Shown here: piece after piece, positions 1 through 8,400 of the stretch
Layout of the letters: each line of letters opens with the position of its first letter
Numbering within the stretch: position 1 is the stretch's first letter
Origin: CAKZLS01 sp963786305
GTDB taxonomy: Bacteria; Pseudomonadota; Alphaproteobacteria; Rhodospirillales; Defluviicoccaceae
DNA: 64,000 bases
Direction of reading: 5' to 3'
NCBI GenBank assembly: GCA_963786305.1
Contig: CAWAYL010000017.1
Coordinates: 124,001-188,000 of the forward strand
Made by a program: the position numbers and the translations under genes
The notes under the pieces: generated by a model
The model's database searches: none
What the model was told of the DNA's origin: nothing
What the model saw: only the letters and a program-made list of their open reading frames with translations

Positions 1-902
1 CGAGCAACTGATGGCCGAGGCAGATGCCGAACATCGGGATATCGCGGCCCAGCAATTCGCGGATGACGGGGACCGCGTACGCGCCGGTCGCAACGGGGTC
101 GCCGGGACCGTTGGACAGGAAGATGCCGTCGGGTCGGTGGCGCAGGACATCGTCGGCGCCGGCGGTTCCCGGAACCACGGTCACCCGGCAGCCGGCCGTC
201 GCCAGGCAGCGGAGAATGTTGCCGCTTCGCGCCATAGTCGATGGCGACGACGTGGCGGACGGGCGCGGTCTGCCGGCCGTATCCCTGCCCCAGGGTCCAC
301 ACGGTTTCGTCCCACGTATGCGTCTGCCGGCACATGACTTCCTTCGCCAGGTCCATGCCTTCGAGGCCGGGCCACTGGTTGGCCATGAACTGCAGCGCCA
401 GCGGATCGATGTCTTCGTTCGGCGAATAGATCAACGCGCCCTTCGGCGCTCCGCCATCGCGGATGCGCCGGGTGAGCCGCCGCGTATCGACGCCCGTGAC
501 GGCCACCAGGTTGCGCACTTTCAGCCAGGTGTTCAGGTGTTCCGCCGCCCGCCAGTTGGCGGGATCGGTAATGGGCTGGCGCAAGACACAGCCGCGGACC
601 GCCGGCGTGGTCGTTTCAACGTCTTCCGGGTTGACGCCGACATTGCCGATGTGGGGAAACGTGAACGCAATGATCTGGCCCGCGTAGGACGGATCGGTCA
701 GGATTTCCTGATAGCCCGAAATGGACGTGTTGAAGCAGACCTCGCCCATGGCCACGCCCTGGGCGCCGGCACCCTGCCCCCAGTAGACGGTTCCGTCTTC
801 GAGGACGAGTGCCGCATCCGCCGCCGGCGGGCGGCTGGAAGGGCCCGCCGCGCTGGAGCGAGCGGCGGTTGGCTGTATATGGCCGTTGGCGCCATGGAGC
901 AC
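1..902 (-). CDS. carA: Carbamoyl-phosphate synthase small subunit, 3' end cut by window
   Basis: Glutaminase subunit that supplies ammonia to CarB for carbamoyl phosphate, used in pyrimidine and arginine synthesis. The minus-strand reading starts with residues matching the CarA N-terminus (ALVLEDGTVYWGQG, then GEVCFNTSISGYQEILTDPS-like sequence). It ends at the window edge inside the class I amidotransferase domain, at the nucleophile motif FGICLGHQL. The start chosen is GTG at 902, preceded by AGGAG four bases upstream. The nearby ATG at 894 is out of frame. About 300 codons are present; the catalytic His/Glu part lies outside the window. It is transcribed away from the YqeY gene across a 219-bp divergent spacer (903-1121) that must hold both promoters. 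No frameshift was seen. Confidence 0.93.
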   Translation of the reverse strand, partial: MLHGANGHIQPTAARSSAAGPSSRPPAADAALVLEDGTVYWGQGAGAQGVAMGEVCFNTSISGYQEILTDPSYAGQIIAFTFPHIGNVGVNPEDVETTTPAVRGCVLRQPITDPANWRAAEHLNTWLKVRNLVAVTGVDTRRLTRRIRDGGAPKGALIYSPNEDIDPLALQFMANQWPGLEGMDLAKEVMCRQTHTWDETVWTLGQGYGRQTAPVRHVVAIDYGAKRQHSPLPGDGRLPGDRGSGNRRRRRCPAPPTRRHLPVQRSRRPRCDRRVRGPRHPRIAGPRYPDVRHLPRPSVA

Positions 903-1121
903 CGGTCTCCTGATCAACCTGGCGCGGAAACGATCGCGACTCTCGAAGGGAATTAGCCGACAGACGAGTTAGCACCGTGTACGACGTGCTCGCTCTTAAG
1001 CAAAAGCGGGTCTGCCGTCAACCCTCCGTCGAGCACCGGCCCTCTCGCCACCCCATTTCGACATTGGGGATTACCGTTGGATCCAGAGCACTAGAATGCC
1101 GCTCTGCACTTTTCGAGAGGT

Positions 1122-1580
1122 ATGGTGTTGCGCGAGCAATTGAACGAGTCGTTGAAAACCGCGATGCTGGCCAAGGACGCACTCGCGGTCGCCACCCTGC
1201 GGCTGATCCTTGCCACATTGAAGGACCGGGATATCGCCGAGCGGGGCAAGGGCAACCACGGGGGCCTGACCGACGACCAGATCGTCGTCCTGCTTCAGTC
1301 GATGATCAAACAAAGACGCGAGAGTATCCAGCTCTACGAGCGCGGCGGGCGAGCCGAGCTTGCCCGCCAGGAAGCCGAGGAAATCGCCGTCATCGAGCAA
1401 TTCCTGCCGCCGCAGATGGACGACGCCGAAGTCGAAAGCGCGGTCGGCGACGTTATCGACGAGATCGGCGCCGGCTCGCTGAAGGACATGGGCCGCGCAA
1501 TGGCGCTGTTGCACGAGCGGTATGCCGGGCGGATGGATTTCGCCAAGGCGGGCGCGGCGGCGAGGGCGCGGCTTGCCTGA
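1122..1580 (+). CDS. GatB/YqeY domain-containing protein
   Basis: A 152-residue protein of the YqeY family, related to the tail domain of GatB. It is alpha-helical, with the family's typical N-terminus (LREQLNESLKTAMLAKD) and the motif EAEEIAVIEQFLPPQM near residues 85-105. The family is thought to bind tRNA or act near aminoacyl-tRNA metabolism, but no exact role is established. It sits just upstream of dnaG in the same direction, a common arrangement in alphaproteobacteria. GAGAGG lies immediately before the ATG, so the GTG one codon later is an equally possible start. Intact. Confidence 0.9.
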   Translation: MVLREQLNESLKTAMLAKDALAVATLRLILATLKDRDIAERGKGNHGGLTDDQIVVLLQSMIKQRRESIQLYERGGRAELARQEAEEIAVIEQFLPPQMDDAEVESAVGDVIDEIGAGSLKDMGRAMALLHERYAGRMDFAKAGAAARARLA

Positions 1581-1644
1581 AACGGCGGAGATTCGCTCCG
1601 CAACGACGACCCCGTGAGAGCAGCGGGATTTCAGGCGATGGACG

Positions 1645-3487
1645 ATGGCGTTCTCGCCTGAATTTCTCGATGAGATCCGCGCCCGCGATCGGTCTGGCCG
1701 ACGTGATCCGGACGCCGCGTCCGGCTGATCGCCAAGGGGCGCGAATATCAGGGGCTGTGCCCCTTTCACAGCGAGAAGACGCCGTCGTTCACGGTCAACG
1801 AGCAGAAAGGTTTTTATCACTGTTTCGGCTGCGGCGCCCATGGCGGCGTCTTCGACTTCGTCATGCAGGCCGACGGCCTGAGCTTTCGCGACGCGGTGGA
1901 ACGGCTGGCCGCCGACGCGGGGCTGCGGGTGCCCGTCGATACCCCCGAGGAGCGCGACCGCGCGCGCCGCCGGCAATCCTTGCACGAGGTCATGGAGGCG
2001 GCGGCCGCGCTAGTTCGAAAAAATGCTGCGGATGCCCGAGGGCGGAACGGCCTCCGCCTATTTGCGCGATCGCGGCGTCGGAGGACAGCGGCGATCGGCC
2101 GGTTTCGCCTCGGATATGCCCCGGACAGCCGCTCGGGCCTCAAGGCGGCGCTGGGGCGCGAGGGCATTTCCGAAGACCTGATGGTGGAAGCCGGGCTCGT
2201 GATCCGACCCGGCAAGAGCGCGGCGCGCGCATCATACGATCGTTTTCGCGGGCGGCTGATGTTTCCCATCGCCGACCGGAAGGGTCGGGTCGTCGGCTTC
2301 GGCGGCCGCATTCTCGGCGACGGGCAGCCCAAGTACTTGAATTCGCCGGAAACCCCGGTTTTCCAGAAAGGGCCGCTTGCTGTACGGCCTTCACCTGGCG
2401 GCCAAGGCGGCGCGCGATCATGGCGCCGTGGTGGTGGTGGAAGGGTACATGGACGTGATCGCTCTTGCCCAGGGCGGCTTCGAAAACGCGGTGGCGCCGC
2501 TTGGGAACGGCGTTGACCGAGGATCAGATCCGCGAACTGTGGAAGCTGGTGGACGAGCCGGTGCTGTGTTTCGACGGCGACGCCGCCGGCGGGCAGGCGG
2601 CGGTCAGGGCGGCCGAGCGCGCCCTGCCGCTGGTGCGCGCCGGCAAGGGGCTGCGGTTCGCCGAGCTTCCGCGCGGGCGACGATCCCGACACCCTGATCG
2701 CCCGCGAAGGCGGCGAGGCCATTTCCCGCATGCTCGCCGGCGCCACGCCGCTTGTCCGCGTTTTTGTGGCGGATGGAGACGCGCGGCCGCTCGTTGGGCA
2801 CGCCGGAGGCCCGAACGGCGCTTTGGGGCCGCCTCAAGGAACACACCCAGCGGATCGCCGACGCGGACATGCGCTCGCAGTTCAGAAACGCCTTCCGCGC
2901 CATTCTCTGGCCCGAGCGGCGACCCGGGCAGCGGCCCGAGTGGCGGCCGAGCGGCGGGGCGGCGGCCCGGATTTGGCCGGAACCGGCCGCCGGCGATGGG
3001 GACGGCGCCGGCGGAAAGCCCGCACGCGGTCACGACGCGCGTCGACCCGCTGTCCGTCGCCGCCAAAACCCTGCTCGCCATCTTGATCAACCATCCCGAT
3101 TTTTTTCATGAGGTCGAGGAGGATATCGGGTCCGTCGATTTCCGCGAGGCGACGTTGGATCGTTTGCGCCAGGAGATTATCGCGATGCTGTCGGGATCGG
3201 CGCGCATGGATCCGGAAGCCGTAAAGGCGGCGCTCGCGGCCCGCGGGCTGTCGCCGTCCGTTGCGGCGCTGTTTCGCGATGACCTGATCAGGACGAGCGC
3301 CTTCGTCAGGGTCGAGGCTTCAACCGCCGAGATCCAGTCGGTCTGGAAGGAGTGCATTCGGGCGCTGAAGGAAGCGGCGGCGCGGGGCGAGGCACCGTGC
3401 CACGGGCTTGACGCCGACCCATCGGAAACCGATTGGCAACGGTGGCTGGCGCGAAAGCGAACGATGCTGCGTCAGGACGATGACTAG
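1645..3487 (+). CDS. dnaG: DNA primase, heavily frameshifted in this sequence
   Basis: Makes RNA primers at the replication fork. All parts of a DnaG are present but spread over the three frames. The N-terminus AFSPEFLDEIRAR begins at ATG 1645. The CHC2 zinc finger (CPFH ... CFGCGAHGG, about 1758-1850) follows, then the Toprim motifs VVVVEGYMDVI (about 2430) and FDGDAAGG (about 2572). The C-terminal helicase-binding part ends at TAG 3487. Reading must shift near 1693, 1713, 2016, 2085, 2372, 2508, 2660, 2750 and 2990. No residues appear to be missing around the shifts, and the gene is essential, so sequencing or assembly error is more likely than decay. Order carA / YqeY / dnaG / rpoD supports the call. 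Confidence 0.9.
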
Positions 3488-3539
3488 TATCGCGGCCCCC
3501 ACACGGGGTATTTTGGGTCGGCTCTCGGCAACCGTCCGC

Positions 3540-3567
3540 TTGACAAATTTCGCCGATACCCTTTAAA
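3540..3567 (+). promoter_or_regulatory. Candidate sigma70 promoter for rpoD
   Basis: TTGACA at 3540-3545 is a perfect -35 box. It is followed after 16 bases by TTTAAA (3562-3567), which matches four of six positions of TATAAT. It lies about 440 bases upstream of the rpoD start, so the leader would be long. Seen by eye only; no transcript evidence. Confidence 0.35.
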
Positions 3568-3759
3568 GACAAAAGGTTTGGGGTAACATCTTGACTCGGT
3601 GAAGTTCAAACGCCACCTCAAAAAATGCGTTTGCGATGAATGCCGGATTCGTTCGTGGGTCCTCGGCGTGGAAACTTTTTTTTTATAGCTGCGGTTTACG
3701 ATCCGAATGGCTAATCAGACAGAGACGTTCAAAATCCCGCGTTGCAAGCGCCCTCTATC

Positions 3760-3802
3760 GGAACAGATTCCACGGAACGGGGGAATAGTTCCACGGATCG
3801 GG
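3760..3802. promoter_or_regulatory. Paired GGAA-N-TTCC palindromes, possible operator
   Basis: Two short palindromes, GGAACAGATTCC (3760-3771) and GGAATAGTTCC (3782-3792), sit about two helical turns apart. Each is followed by a matching CACGGAACGGG or CACGGATCGGG, giving a 14-base direct repeat with one mismatch at 3768-3781 and 3789-3802. The spacing of 21 would suit a dimeric regulator on one DNA face. No known regulator is assigned. Confidence 0.3.
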
Positions 3803-4007
3803 CAGCCGGCATGGGGCCGACGGAAACGGCAAGCGTCTTGTAAGGCGCGATGACAGCACGGGAGGTCGCTATTCTCGGACGACCACCCCCCTTGAGTTGG
3901 GCAGTCGTTGACATGTTAGCAGGCAACCCAGGCGGCATGCACCGCCCGAGCGGCGTCGCCATGGCGATGGAGCTCCCACGGTTTGATTGATTTTTAGCGG
4001 GGATTAG

Positions 4008-6104
4008 ATGTCAAACAAGACGACAGCGGTGGCGGAAGCGCCCGAAGCGAAAACCGAAACCACCGACGGTCCGTTGCTCGACTCCCTTGGCAGCGGCATC
4101 AAGAAGATGATCGCCAAGGGCCGGGAACGCGGCTACGTCACTTACGACGACTTGAATGGCGCCCTGCCGCCGGATCAGGTTTCTTCGGAACAGATCGAAG
4201 ACACCATGGCGCAATTGTCCGAACAGGGCATCAACGTCGTCGAAAACGAGGACAGCGAGGAAGCATCGCCGCCGGCCGAGGTGGCGGAAGCGGGCACGCC
4301 GGCCGGTAACGTCGACGAGAGCGACATGGGCCGCACCGACGATCCGGTGCGCATGTATCTCCGCGAAATGGGCAACGTCGAATTGTTGTCGCGCGAAGGC
4401 GAAATCGCCATCGCCAAGCGTATCGAAGCCGGCCGGGAAATGATGATCGGCGGCATCTGCGAAAGCCCGCTGGCCATCCGCGCCATCATCGACTGGCACG
4501 ACGCCCTGGCCGAGGGCCGGATGCTGCTGCGCGATATCATCGATCTGGAAGCGACGTATGACGGCGCGACGCCGCCCGCGAGCGGCGAAGCGCAACCCGG
4601 TGGCGGCGCCGGAGGCGTCCCCGGAGCGATTGCGGTGGCGGTTCCCGCCAGCCAGGACGAGACCGAGGGCGCGCCCGCCGGCGCGCCGGGCGATGGCGAT
4701 GAGCAAGCCAGTCAAAAAGGCAACGGTGCCGATGCCGCCGCCGACGACGACGAGGACGACGACGACGCCGCCGAGGTCGCGAGCGAGAGCGGCAATGACG
4801 GCGCCGACGACGACGATCCCGAAGGCGAGGAGCAAAACCTGTCGCTCGCGGCGATGGAATCGGCGCTGACGCCGAAAGTCATCGACACGTTCGAACAGAT
4901 CGCGGCCACCTACAACAAGCTGCACAAGCTGCAGCTTCAACGAATCCAGGCCCTGCAGCGCGGCGAAGAGGTCAAGTCGACGCTCGAGAAGCGGTACGGC
5001 CGGTTCCGCAAGGAATTGGTCGTTCTGATGGAGGACGTCCACCTCAACAATGCCCGCATCGAGGAATTGATCGAGCAGCTTTACCACCTGAACCGCAAAC
5101 TCATCGGTCTCGAAGGGCGGCTGTTGCGCCTCGCGGTGGACTGCCGGATCAAACGCGAGGACTTTCTGGAGCATTATCGCGGTCACGAGCTGGCCCCCGA
5201 CTGGCTGGATCAGATGGCCAGCCTTCCCGGCAAGGCATGGCAGAAATTCGCCACTCTCCATCGCGATACCATCGAGATGATGCGCCAGGACATCGCGGCC
5301 GTCTCGCACAGTGTCGGCCTGCCCGTCACCGAGTTCCGCCGCATCGTCTCCACCGTCCAGAAGGGCGAGCGCGAAGCGGCCAAGGCCAAGAAGGAGATGA
5401 TCGAAGCCAACCTGCGGCTGGTCATTTCCATCGCCAAGAAATACACCAACCGCGGATTGCAGTTCCTCGACCTCATCCAGGAAGGCAACATCGGCCTGAT
5501 GAAGGCGGTGGACAAGTTCGAGTACCGGCGCGGCTACAAATTCTCGACCTATGCCACGTGGTGGATCCGACAGGCCATCACGCGGTCCATCGCCGATCAG
5601 GCGCGCACCATCCGAATTCCGGTGCACATGATCGAAACCATCAACAAGCTGGTCCGGACTTCGCGCCAGATGCTCCACGAAATCGGCCGCGAGCCGACGC
5701 CCGAGGAGCTCGCCGAGAAACTCTCCATGCCGCTCGAGAAGGTGCGCAAGGTGTTGAAGATCGCCAAGGAGCCGATCAGCCTCGAAACCCCCATCGGCGA
5801 CGAGGAAGACAGCCATCTCGGCGACTTCATCGAGGACAAGAACGCTGTTCAGCCGCTGGACGCGGCCATCCAGTCCAACCTGCGGGAGACCACCACCCGC
5901 GTGTTGTCGAGCCTGACCGCGCGCGAGGAGCGCGTCCTTCGCATGCGGTTCGGTATCGGCATGAACACCGACCACACGCTGGAGGAAGTCGGCCAGCAGT
6001 TCTCGGTGACACGCGAGCGCATCCGCCAGATCGAGGCGAAGGCGCTGCGCAAGCTCAAGCATCCGAGCCGGTCGCGCAAGCTTCGGAGTTTCCTGGACTA
6101 TTGA
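4008..6104 (+). CDS. rpoD: RNA polymerase primary sigma factor RpoD
   Basis: Housekeeping sigma factor, 698 residues, intact. Region 1.1 lies near residues 20-85 and region 1.2 near 107-140 (DDPVRMYLREMG). A long non-conserved region follows, including an unusually acidic stretch at about 230-275 with runs of Asp and Glu. Region 2 at about 465-545 contains NLRLVISIAKKYTNRG and FSTYATWWIRQAITRS, which bind core and the -10 element. Region 4 near 640-690 has the helix-turn-helix VTRERIRQIEAKAL for the -35 element, and the protein ends in SFLDY. The ATG at 4008 has GGGGAT upstream. It follows dnaG and precedes a CAT-anticodon tRNA. Confidence 0.98.
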   Translation: MSNKTTAVAEAPEAKTETTDGPLLDSLGSGIKKMIAKGRERGYVTYDDLNGALPPDQVSSEQIEDTMAQLSEQGINVVENEDSEEASPPAEVAEAGTPAGNVDESDMGRTDDPVRMYLREMGNVELLSREGEIAIAKRIEAGREMMIGGICESPLAIRAIIDWHDALAEGRMLLRDIIDLEATYDGATPPASGEAQPGGGAGGVPGAIAVAVPASQDETEGAPAGAPGDGDEQASQKGNGADAAADDDEDDDDAAEVASESGNDGADDDDPEGEEQNLSLAAMESALTPKVIDTFEQIAATYNKLHKLQLQRIQALQRGEEVKSTLEKRYGRFRKELVVLMEDVHLNNARIEELIEQLYHLNRKLIGLEGRLLRLAVDCRIKREDFLEHYRGHELAPDWLDQMASLPGKAWQKFATLHRDTIEMMRQDIAAVSHSVGLPVTEFRRIVSTVQKGEREAAKAKKEMIEANLRLVISIAKKYTNRGLQFLDLIQEGNIGLMKAVDKFEYRRGYKFSTYATWWIRQAITRSIADQARTIRIPVHMIETINKLVRTSRQMLHEIGREPTPEELAEKLSMPLEKVRKVLKIAKEPISLETPIGDEEDSHLGDFIEDKNAVQPLDAAIQSNLRETTTRVLSSLTAREERVLRMRFGIGMNTDHTLEEVGQQFSVTRERIRQIEAKALRKLKHPSRSRKLRSFLDY

Positions 6105-6113
6105 TCCAGACTT

Positions 6114-6129
6114 CGCTAGTCACCTAGCG
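6114..6129 (+). terminator. Small hairpin after rpoD
   Basis: CGCTAG, loop TCAC, CTAGCG: a perfect 6-bp stem that begins ten bases after the rpoD stop codon. There is no T-tract, so it is a weak candidate for rpoD transcript-end formation or 3' end protection. Confidence 0.25.
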
Positions 6130-6192
6130 GATGCATGCGCTTCCGATCGCCCGTACCGGCAGCGGCACGCTTGCGCCGCTCATCGATGCCTC

Positions 6193-6269
6193 GGGCCCGT
6201 AGCTCAACTGGTTAGAGCCGGCCGCTCATAACGGTCTGGTTGCAGGTTCGAGTCCTGCCGGGCCCACCA
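6193..6269 (+). tRNA. tRNA with CAT anticodon, probably tRNA-Ile2
   Basis: A 77-base cloverleaf with encoded CCA. The acceptor stem GGGCCCG pairs with CGGGCCC. The D arm is GCTC/GAGC, the anticodon stem GGCCG/CGGTC, and the loop CTCATAA gives anticodon CAT. The T arm is GCAGG-TTCGAGT-CCTGC. CAT tRNAs may be elongator Met, initiator Met or Ile2. It has a normal paired 1-72 end (G-C), which argues against an initiator. C4-G69 and C5-G68 are features used by TilS to modify Ile2 in E. coli. I therefore favour Ile2 (lysidine at position 34), but elongator Met cannot be excluded by eye. Confidence 0.9.
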
Positions 6270-6294
6270 GGCCGCTTTGCGATCTTGCCGTGCT

Positions 6295-6531
6295 CTACAC
6301 GCACTTGTAGGCGCGGATGGGCATCATGTATTGCTTTTTGCCGGTGTCTTTCAAGGTGGACTGATAGACGGCGCGCTTGCCGTACTTCCGACAGTGTTCC
6401 TCGGCCTCGGCGTCGAGATCTCCCACTTGGATCAGCGACTCCTCGAGCCAGATGCCGTTCGCGTCCGCATCCAGCGCCGACGAGCAGCCCAACAGGGGGA
6501 CACACGTCAACGCGATCAAAAGTATCCGCAT
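6295..6531 (-). CDS. Small predicted lipoprotein
   Basis: A 78-residue protein with a short hydrophobic signal (MRILLIALTCVPLLGC) ending in a lipobox LLGC, so Cys16 would be acylated after signal peptidase II cleavage. The mature part is about 60 residues, charged, with two further cysteines (HCRKYG and the C-terminal YKCV) that could form a disulphide. Two ATG codons are adjacent (6534 and 6531). AGGAG is better spaced for the second, which I chose. No family is recognised. Confidence 0.7.
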   Translation of the reverse strand: MRILLIALTCVPLLGCSSALDADANGIWLEESLIQVGDLDAEAEEHCRKYGKRAVYQSTLKDTGKKQYMMPIRAYKCV

Positions 6532-6580
6532 CATTTCTCCTCTTGTCCGTCTCGGATACCATCACGGCGGATCCGGACCC

Positions 6581-7273
6581 TCAAAACCGCACCTCGGAAT
6601 CAAGCCACAGACGAAATCCACCCTCGAAGGCATTGACGTTGTTGCCACGCCGCGCATAGGGCGGAAGCGCCGTCAGCAAGCGGGCGTTGCCGCCGCCAAC
6701 GACCACATAGTCCGCCACCAGGGCATCGCGCAGCAGTCCGATGACCCGGAAGACCTCGGCCGTCCATGCCTCGAGCCCGAGACGCGCGATGGCGCTGTGG
6801 CGAACGTAATCGCCGAAAGTGGCGCCGTTTTTGTAAGGGAGCTTTGACAGCTCCATGGGTTGCACCAGCTTGTCGATCACCAGGGCCGAGCCCATTCCGG
6901 TTCCGAGGCCGAGAAACAGCATCCGGCCGCCCTGGTAGCTGCCGAGCGCCTGCATCGCCGCGTCGTTGACCACCTTCACCGGCCGGCCGAACGCCGACTG
7001 GAAATCGAACCCGATCCAGCCGGTGCCGAGATTGTGGGGTTCCTGCGACGGCCGGCCGCTGCGCACCTCTCCGGGATATCCGAGGGACACCGCGTCATAG
7101 GACCAGTCGGCCGCCAGCGATCGCACCCGCTCCACGAGGTCGCGGGGGGTCATGGCCGGGCCGGTCGGCCCCTGGCGGACCTCGTCTCGGTGATTGACGC
7201 GGATCTTGACGCGGGTCCCCCCCGTATCGATCACCAGAATATCCAGATGACGCTGATTGTCTTGGTATCTCAT
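6581..7273 (-). CDS. ROK family protein, polyphosphate glucokinase-like
   Basis: A 230-residue sugar-kinase-fold protein. The ATPase phosphate-1 motif is VIDTGGTRVKI (residues 13-23), NDAAMQALG follows near 104, and the second phosphate loop is FLGLGTGMGSALV near 120-132. These match the ROK group closest to polyphosphate/ATP glucokinases. I see no ROK zinc motif (CxCGxxGC), as in polyphosphate glucokinases. The protein would phosphorylate a hexose in the cytoplasm, but the substrate cannot be read from sequence. The ELGH-like motif of classical glucokinases is replaced by MELSKLPYKN, so activity on glucose is uncertain. It is transcribed away from the gene at 7464. Confidence 0.75.
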   Translation of the reverse strand: MRYQDNQRHLDILVIDTGGTRVKIRVNHRDEVRQGPTGPAMTPRDLVERVRSLAADWSYDAVSLGYPGEVRSGRPSQEPHNLGTGWIGFDFQSAFGRPVKVVNDAAMQALGSYQGGRMLFLGLGTGMGSALVIDKLVQPMELSKLPYKNGATFGDYVRHSAIARLGLEAWTAEVFRVIGLLRDALVADYVVVGGGNARLLTALPPYARRGNNVNAFEGGFRLWLDSEVRF

Positions 7274-7463
7274 CGGAACACTTCAACATATCTCGCCAGG
7301 CACGGGGCGGACCGACATAACGGGCCCGTGGTCTGGATCGGTGACGGTCGTGATAATTTGATCGCCGCCTTGAAGCAAAGGACAAATGCCCTAATGTCTG
7401 AGTGGGTGAATGGCTTGCGGACCCAGAAAACCCCGTTTTGTCCCCTTTGTACATGGATCCGGC

Positions 7464-8018
7464 ATGAACTTTTTCCAAACCCTGTTGCATCCGGATCGCG
7501 AAGAGCTGGAAATGGGCGACCGAATGATCGTCTCCTCGGCCGCCAATCTGTTGCAGGTCGGCGAATTCCAGTTTCTTCAACTGGCCTATCGCGAATGGTT
7601 CGGCAAGGATCTTTCGGAAGCGTTGATCGCGCGCCTGTTCAGCTCCTACATGCTGCAAAACGAGGTGCCGCACTGGGCCCGACATTACGCCCGGCTGATC
7701 CTGAGCCGCGAGGAACGGGGGCAACTGGATGAAAACGACCCCGACTTCCATCGCTACGATCATGATTACCGCACCTTCGTGCCGCAGGGCGTGCGCCAGT
7801 TCTGTACCGCCGTCGGGCTGTTGACGGTTTTCATGGTCACGGCGCTGCTGGTGGCGAGCATGAGCGTCGATAAGCCGACCTCGCTGCTGCCGCCGTACTT
7901 TGACGCAAAGGAACTCAGCCCCGCCGGTCAAGACGAACCGACGGAAGCGCCATGGGGACGCACCGACCAACCGACGGGCTACGACCAACCGACCGGCGCC
8001 GGGGCCCCCTCCCGCTAA
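7464..8018 (+). CDS. Hypothetical protein with one transmembrane helix
   Basis: A 184-residue protein of no family I recognise. It has a soluble, helical N-terminal part rich in Trp, Tyr and charged residues (about 1-120). One strong transmembrane segment follows (FCTAVGLLTVFMVTALLVA, about 113-133), then a Pro/Gly/Thr-rich tail with repeated DQPTG. The frame is open upstream to 7410, but ATG 7464 is preferred because the earlier part has no protein-like character. It is probably an inner-membrane protein with its main domain in the cytoplasm. Confidence 0.6.
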   Translation: MNFFQTLLHPDREELEMGDRMIVSSAANLLQVGEFQFLQLAYREWFGKDLSEALIARLFSSYMLQNEVPHWARHYARLILSREERGQLDENDPDFHRYDHDYRTFVPQGVRQFCTAVGLLTVFMVTALLVASMSVDKPTSLLPPYFDAKELSPAGQDEPTEAPWGRTDQPTGYDQPTGAGAPSR

Positions 8019-8108
8019 TCCTTACCCCCGAGCCCGATCCCGCCGCGAACGCGCTCCGCGAGCATGACATCGGTTGCCACGACCCGCGACTATCTCTAGC
8101 TTGTGGCG

Positions 8109-8309
8109 ATGTTTGACTTCGCTGGCGATCTCGAGCCCTTCATCAACTTCGTGTTTCTCATCGTCACGGCAGCCATTGCCTGGCACGGCATCCGTTACCG
8201 CGACGCCGATGGAAACACCGATTTCGTTCGCTTGCTGTTCGGCTGCATCGCCGCCACCTATTTTTTCCTGGTCCTGTTCCAGGACGTCCTCGGCATCATC
8301 CAGTTCTAG
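8109..8309 (+). CDS. Small membrane protein with two helices
   Basis: A 66-residue protein starting MFDFAGDLEPFINF. Two hydrophobic stretches (FINFVFLIVTAAIAW and LLFGCIAATYFFLVLFQDVLG) flank a charged hairpin RYRDADGNTD, giving a likely helical hairpin in the inner membrane. A GTG two codons upstream (8103) is an alternative start. No family is recognised. It lies 90 bases after the single-helix protein in the same direction and may be co-transcribed with it. Confidence 0.55.
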   Translation: MFDFAGDLEPFINFVFLIVTAAIAWHGIRYRDADGNTDFVRLLFGCIAATYFFLVLFQDVLGIIQF

Positions 8310-8400
8310 CCCCTACGCAAATACCCACTGCGCTGCCCGTCGGCATAGGAAGATGGCGTTGCGCGACAGTCAGCGCAGGATCCATAGCGTCCACGAGCGT

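Larger units (their letters stand above)
3488..4007. other. Intergenic region upstream of rpoD
   Basis: 520 bases without a credible gene between dnaG and rpoD. It carries a sigma70-like promoter candidate near 3540 and paired GGAA/TTCC palindromes near 3760-3802. A short reading frame on the minus strand here has no family features and was not accepted. The sequence is less GC-rich than the genes, with a T-run at about 3673-3683. The ribosome-binding sequence GGGGAT lies just before the rpoD ATG. Confidence 0.6.

Noticed and set aside
24..956. Long plus-strand reading frame opposite carA
   Set aside because: It is the antisense shadow of carA, whose protein matches a known family; the plus-strand frame has no family features.
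3729..3962. 77-codon minus-strand frame upstream of rpoD
   Set aside because: No ribosome-binding site, odd composition, and it overlaps the promoter region.
4011..6062. Reading frame of 683 codons opposite rpoD
   Set aside because: Antisense of a high-GC gene; composition is Leu/Val/Asp-rich as expected for a mirror frame, with no start signal.
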